Notes: a model not told the origin generated them from the sequence alone. A DNA stretch of 64,000 nt from Lumnitzera littorea (GCA_024138015.1 JAMXBB010000009.1:11426052-11490051), one strand, 5' to 3'. Numbered from the stretch's first letter, positions 48,950 through 60,038 are shown. Numbers and translations: made by a program.

Positions 48950-49545
48950 GAACCATCCTGTTTCCTTACAAATACAAGGTCAGTTGATTGTATAAGGATA
49001 GTGTTATGGTGATGCTTCTCATAGCTCGTTACTTATGTTATTGGTAAGATCTTTAAAAGATCTGTTCTAAACATCTATCTTAGAGTATTGACTATTGTAG
49101 GCATCCTATTGGAATCTATGGAAATGATCAGGACTTCACTTCCTTTCCTTAGCAGAGATAAATCCAAGGAATGATTTTGCACTCTATATACCATTTGGTA
49201 ATGTAGAGTCACAGCAATTGCCTTAGGATCTAGAAGGGCACCAATGATCTAGACTTGTACTTGTAATGCATCCAAAAGCTTTAGATCAGCTAAAGCTATG
49301 TTGTAGTTTGGATACAGTGTTACAAACACTATTCCAACATTTAGAGTTGTTTCAATGGTACCAACATAAGCCTGTTGATGTTCCAAAAACCTTGTATCCA
49401 ATAATGCCAATTTAGCAACCATTGGTAACCCTTTTCTCCCATGAAGTGTTAGAGTAAGTTTGATTTCTCCATAATGTATGTGTGTATATCCTTGAGATAA
49501 CCATAACTTGGGAAGTTCTGGTGGTCTTTGCAAAGTTACAAATTG
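48950..49545 (-). pseudogene. Pararetroviral movement-protein-like region
   Basis: The open piece 49249-49533 contains HYGEIKLTLTLHGRKGLP and LALLDTRF, which resemble the 30K-type movement protein of petuvirus-like pararetroviruses as I recall it. Such proteins form tubules at plasmodesmata for cell-to-cell spread. The frame breaks on both sides. Its first position in the viral order supports the assignment. Confidence 0.65.
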
Positions 49546-49815
49546 CTCTTCTTAGGAAGCTCTAATGGGACATTGTCAAATTTGGAGGATTAGATGTATT
49601 CCTTAACTTGTTTTGAGTTTGGACTAATGAGTGATCTTAACAAAGATCTCTGTGGTTTAGCAAATGCTGAGTAAGGATTAACTAAAGGTAAAGATGTTCC
49701 ATCTATCTTTTCTTGGTCATCAAGACAAGATACGTCATAAAGCTAATCTATCTTGTTTGAGTAGCTTTTATTGAAGGCAGTTGTATCTAAGTTGAAAGTA
49801 ACTGTAGTTAGAGTA

Positions 49816-50018
49816 ATAGAAGTAGATGTGGTCATAGCAGGTGTGTTTGAGCTTTCCATTATCAATAACTTACTCTCCTATTCTTCTAAAGAAAAGAAAT
49901 TGCTTGACTCTAATATCAACATGGCTCATTCATCAAGATTTAATGATTTAAAAGTACAATACATTGTTATACTAGACAGATGGATTAGTATCACTTTTGC
50001 CCCAGTAGGGCTTACTAT
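49816..50018 (-). repeat. Right terminal direct repeat of the pararetrovirus
   Basis: Counterpart of 42459-42679. In the viral sense this is the 5' terminal copy, with a decayed primer-binding site at 49907-49918. It abuts an inverted repeat that crosses into flanking DNA. Confidence 0.85.
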
Positions 50019-50076
50019 CTAGGGTGAAAGTGATACTAATATGTTTGTTTGATATAATAACGTACTGTACATTTAT
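49957..50076. repeat. Inverted repeat spanning the virus/host junction
   Basis: GTACAATACATTGTTATACT..TTAGTATCACTTTT (49957-50000) pairs imperfectly with 50029-50076 (AAAGTGATACTAATATG..ATAACGTACTGTAC). The 28-base spacer holds the end of the terminal repeat. A short inverted copy of viral terminal sequence thus lies just outside the insert. Confidence 0.75.
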
Positions 50077-50334
50077 TGGCTTGACTGATGTAACTGTTAG
50101 GGTGCTCAAGGTTTTGTGATTGTTTTTGGAAAGAGCACTATGCATTTATTGCTTCACCGGAAACAATTGTATGCATGAGAGGCCAACATGTATGGTTACA
50201 TTAATTATTTGTATGAGTGCAACAATCCAAGCCATTTGTCAGAAGAGTGGGACATGTGTATGGCTAGGATGAGATGCACATCTTTGTATACTTTAGGAGT
50301 GGAGAAAACTGCTTGTCTCCCTATTAAGCTTGTT

Positions 50335-50342
50335 TATATAAG
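50335..50342 (+). promoter_or_regulatory. Putative TATA box upstream of the antisense ORF
   Basis: TATATAAG, followed by a GGGGGGTAG stretch, lies about 75 bases upstream of the first ATG at 50417. It is a plausible promoter for the plus-strand ORF and opposite in direction to the element's pol. Confidence 0.4.
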
Positions 50343-50416
50343 GGGGGTAGGCCTCATTTCTCACTTTCCACACTAATAGGAGAGTCTACAAAAGTTTGCA
50401 CTCGTGAGCTTATACT

Positions 50417-52980
50417 TTGTCCCATTCTTTCTTTGCCCTAACTTTGACTATAGCTGATCAGAGTACATCTGATTCTCGAGGTAAGTCTTCGTATAGGTCC
50501 ATTTTGAGAGAGATCGATGAGGACTACAAGCAATTAGTGCTCGATAGGGGTGCTAACCCTACAGCCCTTGGAACGACGGCGATAGATAGTGATGACGGTA
50601 ATGGGGTGTTGCTGGCTTAGCTCAAAAGAAAGGTTTGGGTAAGTAAGAGACCCCTGGATGTGTATACACCAGATAATAAGGATAAGTGGGTAACGGAGGT
50701 CTTGCATACAACCAATGGTAATGAGAAGGCTTGCACTCGTATTTATTTTGAGGAAGATAAGGCAAAACTAAGGTTGGTCAATTCAGTAGTCAAGGATGTG
50801 CCTAGGTAGCATATGGAGTTGCCTTAGAGTGGGGAGAAGGCCTTCGAATTAGGAGATGAGCAATCATTTTGTATGAATGCAAAACTATTCGAGCTTAGTC
50901 TACAATTACCATTATCGGAGTTTTTGATTGAGGTGTTTAACTACTTTTGGGTAGCTCCTGGTACTCTTAATGCTAATGCTTAGGTGCAACTGCTTACCTT
51001 TGAGGTAGTTTGTTTATGGCAATTGCAAAGACCTATAACCCAACTGTTTAGGCATCTTTTCCAAGTGAAAAAGGCATTGGATGGTTAAGTTTATATCGTT
51101 GGTTGAAGTATCCGGTTAAAAGTTTTTGATAGACTGTAGAATAAGGTGGATTACCAGAAGGAGTATTATCGTTGGTTGAAGTAGCCCATTAAAAGTTTTT
51201 GATAGACTGTAAAACAAGGTGGATTACTAGAAGGAGTATTTCTTCTGTACTGAAACATTTGAGCAATCGAACTTCCCAGCAGTTCTGGTTGTGCCAATTC
51301 GAAACAAGCTTATAAATTATTTAGGTGTTGAGGATGAGGAGACAAAGGACGAGGTGTTAGACCTCACTAATTGGAAAAAGCTTTACCCACTTGCCATTAC
51401 TCAAAAGTATTCTAAGGATAGGAGGTTGTTGTGATTCGAGATAAGTATCTCCTAACTCTTGCTGAAGGAGTGGTTGGGTATCTATCATATCACATCGTCA
51501 TCGTTACTAAGCATATCAAGCCAGCTCGTCTTTGACTTAGTGAGTATAACTGCCTTTGTTGATTCCTACATTGACTCTATTTGTTATTGTTGTAGCTATG
51601 TAGGTGGCGTTGGATAAAGTGAAGGAGAAGCTTCTCACTATCTAGGACAAGGGTGAAGAGAGAGTAGCAGAGGCTAGGAAGAAAAGGAAGCAGCCTGCTG
51701 TGGAAGGGGAAGAGGAGATTTCGCGGCCCTACTTAAAGAAAGGCAAGAAAAAGAAGGGGAGTGTACAATAGGCAATCCTTGACGTAGTATAGCATGCGAT
51801 GGACTCCATTCTTAAGGGATTCCCAATATCACTAAGTGTGGAGGGAAGCTCGGGACAAACGCTGGCTGCATTTAGAGGTTGAAGTAATTGAGCTGCATAG
51901 GTTGAAGAGCCTTGTAGGATCGAAGAAATGGAAGGTGGTGGGATAAAAGTTGACTTTGGTCAGGCATTATAGGTCAACTTGGCAGGGAGATGGTCATTCC
52001 TAACAGTAGCATGGGGACTTAAAGACGACCCCTCAGAACGTTGGGGTCTAGGTGATTAAGGTTCCTAATGACAAGGAACCTTTGCCAATGGCACCTTGTG
52101 ATAAGTAACCTGCAGTATAACAGGAGCCTAAGCCTTTGGTTGGCATGGCGGGGAGGTCCTTATAAGGGATAGACTAGCTTCACACTAGGTTTGGGCAGTT
52201 ATTTGCTTAGAGGAGTGACGTTGAGACCTCTACTGATCTGCTCCAAAAGCATAGTAGGGTGGGTTTTATGTTTGTTACTTGTATAAGTGTTTTTCATTGT
52301 TCATCTAACAGAAATGGTTTTTGTGTTGCAGTTGTACTTGCTTAATATGTGCTTGCATTTGATCGTAAGTACCGGAGGTCAAAGAGGGATGAGGTGAGGT
52401 CCGAAGTAAGCTTTGGAGGTGCTAAAGGAAGAGAAGAAAATGCGTAGGGACCTCTATGCCAAATATGTAGTTTTGGAGCAACAGCACCAAGAGCTCGTAG
52501 AGCAAGTGCGGAAGTTGGGGGCATAGCTGGAGAAGGCCAAAGCTATTACTAAAGTTTCTAAGGAGCAATTAGCTAAGTTGTAAGCGGAGCTCAAAGGGAA
52601 AAGGGAGGAGTTAGAGGGTGTCCAAGCTGGTTTTGCTCAAAGGGGACGCGTGTTATTGAAGGGTAAGGGCTTGTTTGCTAAAGTGAAGCAGGAGCTTTTC
52701 TTTAAGGCATTGAACAACCCCTTCATAGAGAAGGCACTAAGCACTGCCAACTTTGCTATTGTCAAGTAGGCCTAAAAGTAGGTACATAAACACTTATTAA
52801 GGATAGACCTAACATTCCTCAACTGGCTCGATCACTCGGTGGCTGCTGGTGGTGAGAGAGAGGGAGAAGCATCATCAAAGGACTTTACTGGGGGAGGCTC
52901 CGAGGATGGCAAAGGGAAGGAGAATGACGAGGAGGCTAATTGAAAGGAGGAGGTAGATGAGAATGTAGTTGTAGATTAAG
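50417..52980 (+). pseudogene. Transposase_28-like antisense ORF of a Tat-lineage retrotransposon
   Basis: Plus-strand frames start MSHSFFALTLT at 50417. They continue through SYRSILREIDEDYKQLVLDR, an asparagine/aspartate-rich linker, a central globular-looking part (FELSLQLPLSEFLIEVFNYF near 50890-50945), and a long Lys/Glu-rich coiled coil near 52430-52620 (ELVEQVRKLGA). The tail is acidic and Gly/Ser/Glu-rich (52850-52950). This resembles the plant 'putative gypsy type transposon' family (Pfam Transposase_28). Such frames are known as extra ORFs in Tat-lineage elements (for example gene23 of Grande), where they run antisense to pol downstream of it. The pol here lies on the minus strand at 55190-58745, matching that layout. 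In-frame stops (for example at 50618) and frameshifts make it dead. What the family does is not known to me. Confidence 0.65.
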
Positions 52981-54420
52981 CCGAAGTGACCTTGCTTTTG
53001 CTTTTTCTTATTTTCTATTCAAACCGTTGTACATAGTTGGGGTAGTGTACTCGTTTACCATTACTTTTTTGGGGGGACTAGGATGCCAATTCCCCCTTCT
53101 TCAATGTAAAGGCTTGACGTGATGAGTGAAACTAGTTTCACTTTTAGTTCGTTCTCATCTTGCTTTCCTCTCTTATTATTCTCCTCTCCTCCTATTATAT
53201 TGTTGTCTTTAATGCTTTGATAGGTACTAAGGTGATGAAATTTCTCTAAGTCCTAGTGTGAGCTCGGATTGCAGGTGGTTCACTAGCTTTAAGTGTGAAA
53301 TGGGTTAGTTGGCTTGGATGGATCTTTTCTGACATCATACGATCTCTCAAGTAAGGCACGCCTGTTTGAATGGATCTCTTTCGACATCATGTGATCTCTT
53401 GGGTAGAGTGCATGCTTGGCAATCGTACAACCTAAGGGGTTGGTAAAGCTTCCCTTTCTTGTAGGTCATTGGATGAGTGCTATGTAGATAGCTAGGGTTG
53501 TTTTGGTCCCCCTATATAAAAGGTGTGCAGGTCCTTTTTTCCTACATCAATAACATTCCAACATTCTTCTGTTAAGAGTTGACATCTCCCTTTTGCTTCA
53601 TTATGAGTAAGTTAAGGATAATTAGAGTGACAGGGAGAGTATAGAGTTTGGGAGGAGGTCTATGGGTCCTCATGGCCCCTTGGTTGAGTAGTGATCATGA
53701 GGTATAGAGAGTCGCTCGGTAGTTAGGGGTAGCTTCTAAGTGGTGACCTAGAGGTGTATGCTTACCTCTCGATCTGGTCTTCTAAAGGCGAAACCTCGGA
53801 TGTCCATCCACTAGTCGCTGGGGTGCCTTCACCATGGGGGGCCTTCATCTACATAATGTTGTAGGTGAGGCTCTTAGGTGTTACCTCCCAAATCCTCTGT
53901 GGACAGAGCCTCTATAGTGATTACGTCGATAAAGAAGGCCTTTTTCTTTGCCTTGATTTTTTTTTATTAAGGTAACCTGGAGGAGCTTGGTGGGATGGTC
54001 TTGAGCTCTCTTAGCTACTCTATGGACAACTTAGATGGAGTAGGGACTTACCTTTGAAGTTTCTAAGGCAGTGAAGGCTTGGCCCTTAACTTGGTTGAAA
54101 CTTAGGGATGTATTCGTGTTTCTCCCAATGGAGGCCACAAGTTGAGTTGATGTTGAGAGCAAGTGTGAAGATCTGTTGTTGAGCAGTAGAGTAGGATCTA
54201 GCTTTGTGCCTTTGTAACATCTTATTTTATTCTTAAATGTACTCATGGTCGAGGTGCCGACCTAAAAAGCCTTATAATCTTTTATTATGGGATAAGAATC
54301 TTGTTTTTTTATCAATGCTTGCTTGTTTGGCTTTTACTTGAGTTACTTTTTCTTTATTCTTTTATTTATTGATGCGAAACAGCTCAATTTGCCTAGGTTC
54401 AGGCTAAGGAGCTGGCCCCT
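52981..54420. other. Non-coding part of the Tat element between antisense ORF and tandem repeats
   Basis: No domain recognised. A small duplication, GGATCTYTTYYGACATCATR followed by YGATCTCT, occurs at about 53321 and 53374. The open frame at 54031-54246 (minus) has no recognisable motif. Confidence 0.4.
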
Positions 54421-54424
54421 ATCT

Positions 54425-55110
54425 ATTTGGGGGTGAAAACTGGCCTATGGGTAGGGGAGCGAGATGCTCCATTGTTAACACATGAGTCCATTGCATTAGT
54501 GTCAATAGTAACTTTGGATGCTTATTCAGGGATGTGAATTGACCCATAAGTCAAGAGCATGGTATAGACTACCACTTGATAATTAGAAAGCAACCCCATG
54601 GAGTTAGTGTAGTTAATAACATGAGTGCATACTCGAGGATGAACATCGACCCGAGTGTAAGAGTACGGTGAGGACATGTACAAGAGAATGGTACGTAACC
54701 CATGGTATTAGTGTATGCACTAACTTAAGCACATGTTCGAGGATAAATATCGACCTAAGTGTGAGAGTACAGTAGACTTGCGTAAGAGAATGGTGCATAG
54801 CCTACAGTATTAGTGTAGGTACTAACTTAGGCGTACATTTGGGGATAAATATAGACCCGAGTATAAGAGCACTACAAGTACTTACGCTGGAGATTAGTGT
54901 AGAGCTCGCGACGTTAATGTAGATACTAATTTAAGTACACGTTTAGGGATGAATATTGACTTAAGGTTATGGGTATGATGAGGACTACAGTTTAATAGTT
55001 AGAATACATCCCTAAGGAGTTAGTGTGCATACTAACATCAGGTGTGTGCTTAAGGATGAAAATCAACTCAAGATTGAGGGCATGACATAAGCTGCCGATA
55101 TTGAAAAATA
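54425..55110. repeat. Tandem repeat block, period 102-107 bp, six to seven copies
   Basis: The core GAGGATRAAYATCGACCYRA, followed by GTRTRAGAGYA, recurs at about 54528, 54635, 54739, 54841, 54945 and 55052, with a more diverged copy near 54431. Units also share a TTAGTGTRNRYACTAAC motif. The block lies between pol (minus strand) and the antisense ORF, where Tat-lineage elements commonly carry variable tandem repeats. Confidence 0.85.
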
Positions 55111-55189
55111 GTATAAACAAGTGTGAGAAACTCATCATTTCATTAATCATAGCAATAGTTATAGATTCATCCAAGCACATCATAATACT

Positions 55190-55495
55190 TAGTAGAAATA
55201 TGGTCTTAGGTTGTTAGCATTCTACGCTTTGGGAATAATTTGCCCATCGAAGGTCTTCAATCTGTAAGCTTCTTCTCCTGCATCTTCTACTATGTGTACT
55301 TGGTCCTCCTGATTAGGGGTAAGCTTACCCCACCCTTTGAGTAAGCCAATGGCCTCTAGCTTTCTGCACACCAAGTCTATAGGGTAGAAGACCATGTGTT
55401 TTACCTTTTAGCTATAGTATCGAGCCACTCGTTGCTAGTATGCTACCATTTAAGCATATATGATGTCGCACACTTCTTCGATGGTATTGAGGCTT
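55190..55495 (-). pseudogene. Tat-lineage integrase C-terminal end
   Basis: Minus-strand frames read YQQRVARYYS-like sequence near 55430, then GWGKLTPNQEDQVHIVED and GEEAYRLKTFDGQIIPKA, ending near NANNLRPYFY. This is the typical C-terminus of Tat-type Ty3/gypsy integrases. Stop codons interrupt it. It belongs with the RT-RNase H part at 56996-58745; the core between is replaced by LTR sequence. Confidence 0.7.
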
Positions 55496-55539
55496 GCTTG
55501 AAGGACCATGTGGTTGGTGCTCATGTCGAGGTTCTAGAC

Positions 55540-56465
55540 CTTGCTTAATAGGAATCAACTCCTTAAACCAATCATATACAGTTGAGCTAGAGGACTATAA
55601 GGACTCATATGAAGAATACTAGCTTGAAACCCCATTCAGGACGAGGATTCATATTCTAATCTCCATCTTCTATACTACTGTTAACCCAAGCACCGTACTC
55701 TCATAAGCTCTAACACAACTCCTAAGCTGTTAAGCAATCGTACCAACTTACTTAGTGTGCATGCCAACTAGCTAAGCAACCATAACTATTGCCGAGTTCG
55801 TGCCATGATCCAAACAACCCTTGAGTCAACCAGTGTCCAACTTCCATTCAAGCTAAGCTACGTAGATACTCGACTCATAGAGGATCAGAATGTTTTCCAA
55901 CACTTAAATTCCAACTTAAACCAAATCAAGTCTACTATAACAGCCGGCACTTTCTTTTATCCTCCTCTAAGTTGTATTATTAAAGTCGAGCCACTTCAAG
56001 GTGCACCTTAGCAAGACCAATTGCATTTTAGACTACCATCTACCACATGACATGCGTCTTTTGGCATGATGATCCAAAATGATTCCTTACTTTTTCCATA
56101 CAAAATATTCTTTACCTATTTTACCCTTTTTAGTATATTTCGTATATTCCAATTGTAAATTACCTTTTTTTTTGTCTTTTCCATGTATGCCTTATAACCC
56201 TAATGAGGTTAGTATATAAACCTCATTTATTTGTCTACGAACAACAACTCATTACATCATATAATTACAAGTTTTCTTTTGTAAGCAACCCCAGTGTTCT
56301 CATTTTCTCTTTTAACTCTTATCTATTCCCTTTAGCAAGGAGTAGTGACGAGTGACCTTATAGTTTGAACTAGTAAGTCACATTTGACAAATTGTAGGTC
56401 GAGTAGGATTAGTTAGTGTATCATTTTCGATTAGTAGCTTCCTAAGTTTGCTAATCTTGATAAGG
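55540..56465 (+). repeat. LTR-like sequence related to 35480-36260, plus strand
   Basis: It aligns with the reverse complement of 35480-36260. It shares TTAATAGGAATCAACTCCTT, a TATA box (TATATAAA, 56213-56220), a leader ending AGTTTTCTTTTGT, and TTATCTATTCCCTTTAGCAA. It sits inside the Tat integrase region. Ends are approximate. Confidence 0.6.
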
Positions 56466-56471
56466 ATCGAA

Positions 56472-56483
56472 GCTCTGATACCA
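56472..56483 (-). other. tRNA-iMet primer-binding site, minus strand
   Basis: The minus strand reads TGGTATCAGAGC exactly, the usual plant primer-binding site. It lies directly after the LTR-like sequence at 56484-56995 when read on the minus strand. Confidence 0.7.
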
Positions 56484-56995
56484 AGATGATAAGGAATCAA
56501 AGGATTAATCTAAAAAGAGATGGCAGTGGATCTTGAACGAACAGGTATGGGTATTCAAAAGAAAATGGGTACAAGGAACAGGAAGGTCTTTTGTGGTAAA
56601 TGTGAATGGATATAAATCACCAAGATACAAACATAATCGGGGGTTTGAGCTCAAAATAGAGTTTGATATAACTCGTAAATACTAAATGTTGCTCGGGGTT
56701 TCAAATGAGAGGTTAGATGTGACTTACTAATCGATTCAAATGAAGGGGTTCACCACAATCTTAGGGTAAAGATTGATAAGAACGCGGGGATGATTAAAGA
56801 GTTTAATCAACACTTGATAATCTGGAAAATGCTAACTCAAGTATAGCTTTGCTCAAAAGAGGAAAGTTTCACTCTTCGTATATATCTCTATATGTCTATT
56901 AGATGTTTACAACAGTTGCTATTTATAGCAAGTCCTAAACCTTAGTGGCAAAACTGTAAATAATGTACAAGACCTTAAACCCTGAAGAATCGGGC
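56484..56995 (-). repeat. Second LTR-like sequence in the integrase gap, minus strand
   Basis: On the minus strand a TATA-like GCTATAAATAGC near 56925 is followed by a leader and ends at the primer-binding site at 56483. This is a 5' LTR arrangement of about 0.5 kb. The upstream border is set only by where Tat pol similarity stops (about 56995). No coding sequence of its own element was recognised. Confidence 0.5.
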
Positions 56996-58745
56996 CTATA
57001 ATCGAACTTGGGATTGGATATGATTGCTGCATATTCCCACGTAGAGTTCCTCTAGGGCGTGGGTGCCCTCCTCAACTTTAAGGCATTTGAGTAACAGGAC
57101 CATATTGATATAGTATGTCATTGATTAGGGTGTAGTTGGCTAAGGCATAGGCTAGCTTCATGTCTTCTATTTGGCCTTCAAGCAGTACACTTGTCTTCAG
57201 GTGCTCTATGATAGGGTCCATCCAATAAGGCTCAAGGTCCACTGGTTGGACTTCAAGAACCTCTTGTCCTTGTATTTTGCTTGGGGACGTATTGTGTGAA
57301 AAGCAGTTTATCGTCATTGTGTTGCACTAGGATGATGGATGAGGTCAGCTTGGAAAGCTTGTCTACCTTTGAATTTCCTACTCAATAGATCTCGTATACC
57401 TTCCAGGAAGTAAACCCCATAAGGAAGCCTTAGACTATCTGTGAGTACTTGATTATTGTTTCCCGCTTGATCTTATATTCCCCATTTACCTACTGGACCA
57501 CCAACATAGAATCTAAGTAGATGTTCAATTTCTTAGCTCCTACGTCTTTAGCTATCTTCAATCCTATGATGAGTGCCTCATACTCTGCCTCATTGTTGCT
57601 TATTGCAAATTCGATCTTCAAAGCATATAATACCTTCATGCCATGCAAGTCTTGTAATGTTATGTTGACTTCACTCCCCCTTTAGTGGAGGAGCCGTCAA
57701 CATGGAGGGTCTATACCAGTATTTTGATCTCTAGTTGTGGCTTTTCCTCTCCAGTGTATTCTACTATGAAGTTAACGAAAACCTATGCTTTGATTGCCTA
57801 TTTAGGATGGAATTGGACTCCATTGGTGTTGAGCTCAAAGGCATATTTCACCATTTTGCCCAAGGCATCGGGTTTTTGAAGGATGGCTTTAATTGTTTAG
57901 TTTGTTAAGATGATCATTGGGTGGGGCTAAAAATACGATCTGAGTTTTCATGTAACAATGACTATTGCTAAGACAATCTTCTTAACCTTAGTATACCTAG
58001 TCTCCGACCCTTGCAGGATGTGGCTGACATAGTATACGAGCTTATGTACCTGTCCTTCTCGGATAAGGATTGATGATAGCGCGTTGTCACTCACGATGAG
58101 GTAGAGATGTAGTTCTTCGCTAGGGATAGGTTTGAGAGCATTAGTGGACTCTCCAAGAAATCCTTTAGGTTGTCAAATGTTTTTGATATGTAGTTGTCCA
58201 ATAGAACTTGGAAGGATTCTTCAGTAATTTGAAGAATTCTGAGCACTTATCAACACTTCTAAATACAAATCTATTTAAGGCAACGACTGTACCACTTAGG
58301 CATTGTACCTACTTTGTGGTTCTGGGAGCTTACATGTCCTGAACTATCTTTATCTTGTTTGAGTTTGCCTTATTCCTCATTTCGTAACTATAAAGCCAAG
58401 GAATTTTTCTGATGCAACCTTAAAGACACATTTTTTGGGGTTAAGCTTCATTCTGTAATGGCGGTGTGTGTTAGATGTTTCCCAAAGGTTCTCAATATAG
58501 CCTTTTCTCTTCCTACTCTTCATGATCATGTCATCTATGTAAACTTTGTCATTCTTGCCAATTTATGACTTAAATATCGTGGTGACTAGCTTTGATATGT
58601 GGCACTAACATTCTTTAAGCTAAATGGTCTAACCTTATAGTAATAAGTCCTAATGTCTATGATAAACCAGGAGTAGACCTTGTTCTTTGGAGCCACATGG
58701 ATCTAGTTTTATCCTGAGTAGGCATCCATAACAAGAATCAGACCA
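56996..58745 (-). pseudogene. Tat-lineage Ty3/gypsy reverse transcriptase and RNase H remnant
   Basis: The minus-strand RT begins with an MDAYSG-type motif near 58730, then the catalytic YIDDMIMKS near 58515-58540, then a MKLNPKKCVFKV-like stretch near 58440. RNase H follows near 57720-57480, with YVDGSS-like, FAISNNEAEYEALIIGLKIA and KLNIYLDS motifs. The linker to integrase is the open piece 57078-57317, with WMDPIIEHLK and NDILYQYG, continuing to ELYVGICSNH near 57000. Similarity ends there, at the inserted LTR sequence. Stops and frameshifts are frequent, and the RT N-terminus, protease and gag are absent. Confidence 0.75.
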
Positions 58746-58999
58746 CCGAACCCTTGACTTGAGCCTAACCTTAAGGGCTAGAAAGTATGGCCAGGTGAAT
58801 TCTTTCCTTATGACCTACTACTGAGGAGTTCGAACTGCTGCAATGTGCCAACCTAATGCCCTAGCTGAGTTAAACCCTCTTGTATTCATTGAGTATTAGT
58901 AGCTACTGACCGAAGCCCCACTTGAACATCAGCTTGGCTCATCCGACCATCAGCTCAATTAACCTAAATTCGAACCATACTGAAAGTGTCTAAGGTGAA
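58746..58999. other. Junction between Tat relic and chromovirus-like element
   Basis: No domain recognised. This is probably the decayed RT N-terminal part or the start of the next LTR; the border could not be fixed. Confidence 0.3.
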
Positions 59000-59700
59000 T
59001 TCACCTTAGAAGAATTATTTGTTCGGCTTGGGACAACTAACCTACCATCCTTACTCGGCTCGATAGAAACCAAACGAATTGTATAGAATTGTCTTTTCTA
59101 CTAGAAAGCCGTCCACCCATAATGAGCCACATGTCCGAGCAATCTTGTGACAATACCTTCCATCAAAGAAGCTCATTTTGTTGTATTTTCAATTATAGAC
59201 TTATTATTCCTTATACATTATTTCTTTTAGGTAATACCCTTTTTAGTCCTTTCCATTTTAGGCAGGTTGCCTTAGTTTTTTAGGTATAAATACCCACTAT
59301 ACATGTAGCAAGAATCATCAATATATACTTCTTTGTGAACATCATTAATATATTGAATGTACTTCTTTGTGAATATTGCTCTCGTTAGCTTATTTACTTA
59401 CTTCACTCTTATCCTAAGGTTAGGTGGTGAATAACCTCTAAGTAAGTTTAGGTGGTGAATAACCTCTAAGTTGGTGAATAACCTCACTAGACTATCTTGT
59501 GCATCATATCAAGTTATGTTGTAAGTCTTCGAAAATTCCATTAGTACATCATATCTTAGGGAGCTGTTCATAGGTTTGCTTGTGTTTTACTTTTCCTATT
59601 GTTTTTGCACCTTTTCATCACCTTTTTCGAGCTCTTTGCAAGCTCAAATCTACCATAGCAACCGACCTTGTCAATTCTTAGCTACGGTTTTGCATCATCA
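59000..59700 (+). repeat. 5' LTR of a chromovirus-like Ty3/gypsy element
   Basis: TATA box GTATAAATA at 59284-59292, a leader with short direct repeats, and a 3' end GCATCATCA just before the primer-binding site at 59701. The 5' border is a guess. Confidence 0.55.
59434..59490. repeat. Short tandem repeat in the LTR
   Basis: TAGGTGGTGAATAACCTCTA occurs twice, followed by a partial third copy (TTGGTGAATAACCTC). Nearby, TACTTCTTTGTGAA is also doubled (59326 and 59360). Confidence 0.85.
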
Positions 59701-59712
59701 TGGTATTAGAGT
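59701..59712 (+). other. Primer-binding site of the chromovirus-like element
   Basis: TGGTATTAGAGT, two changes from the tRNA-iMet site TGGTATCAGAGC, directly after the LTR and about 0.34 kb before gag. Confidence 0.65.
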
Positions 59713-60038
59713 GGAAGTTTCGTTTGGGTAAGTTGTATTTGCGTTTTTGTGAAGAAGTGTTTGCTGTGATAGTGTATTGAGGTTGTGTGAAGATTCACTA
59801 AAGTGTTCGCATAAGTTAAAGGGTGTAGTAGCTACTTTAATGTATACTATGTTTGCCCTATTTCGAATACCTGAAAACAGAGCAAGTTCCAATTGGGTTT
59901 AATGTTCTTTGTAAGAGTTGCTGTATTCACAAATCAATTGAACTTTCGTAAGGGACACATGTGTGTTTGTTTGTTTGGCGTGAAGAACCATATTTGTTGT
60001 TTCTTATAATTTGAGTTGTCATTGAGTTTATTGAAGAA

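Larger units (their letters stand above)
42459..50018 (-). mobile_element. Endogenous pararetrovirus (Caulimoviridae-like), decayed
   Basis: A minus-strand insert bounded by direct repeats of about 0.2 kb (42459-42679 and 49816-50018) whose starts are 7357 bases apart, the size of a caulimovirid genome. In viral order the interior holds a movement-protein-like region, a variable acidic region, a coat-protein-like region with a zinc knuckle, an aspartic protease (DTGA), a reverse transcriptase (YIDD) and an RNase H. A tRNA-Met-type primer-binding site lies in each terminal repeat. This order, with one long polyprotein-like arrangement, suggests a petuvirus- or florendovirus-like lineage, but that is memory-based. 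Many stops and frameshifts are present and no full-length viral frame remains. Confidence 0.85.

Noticed and set aside
42459..50018. Reading this insert as an ordinary LTR retrotransposon with 0.2 kb LTRs
   Set aside because: The movement-protein-like region and caulimovirid gene order favour a pararetrovirus, and no integrase was recognised. The identification is motif-based only.
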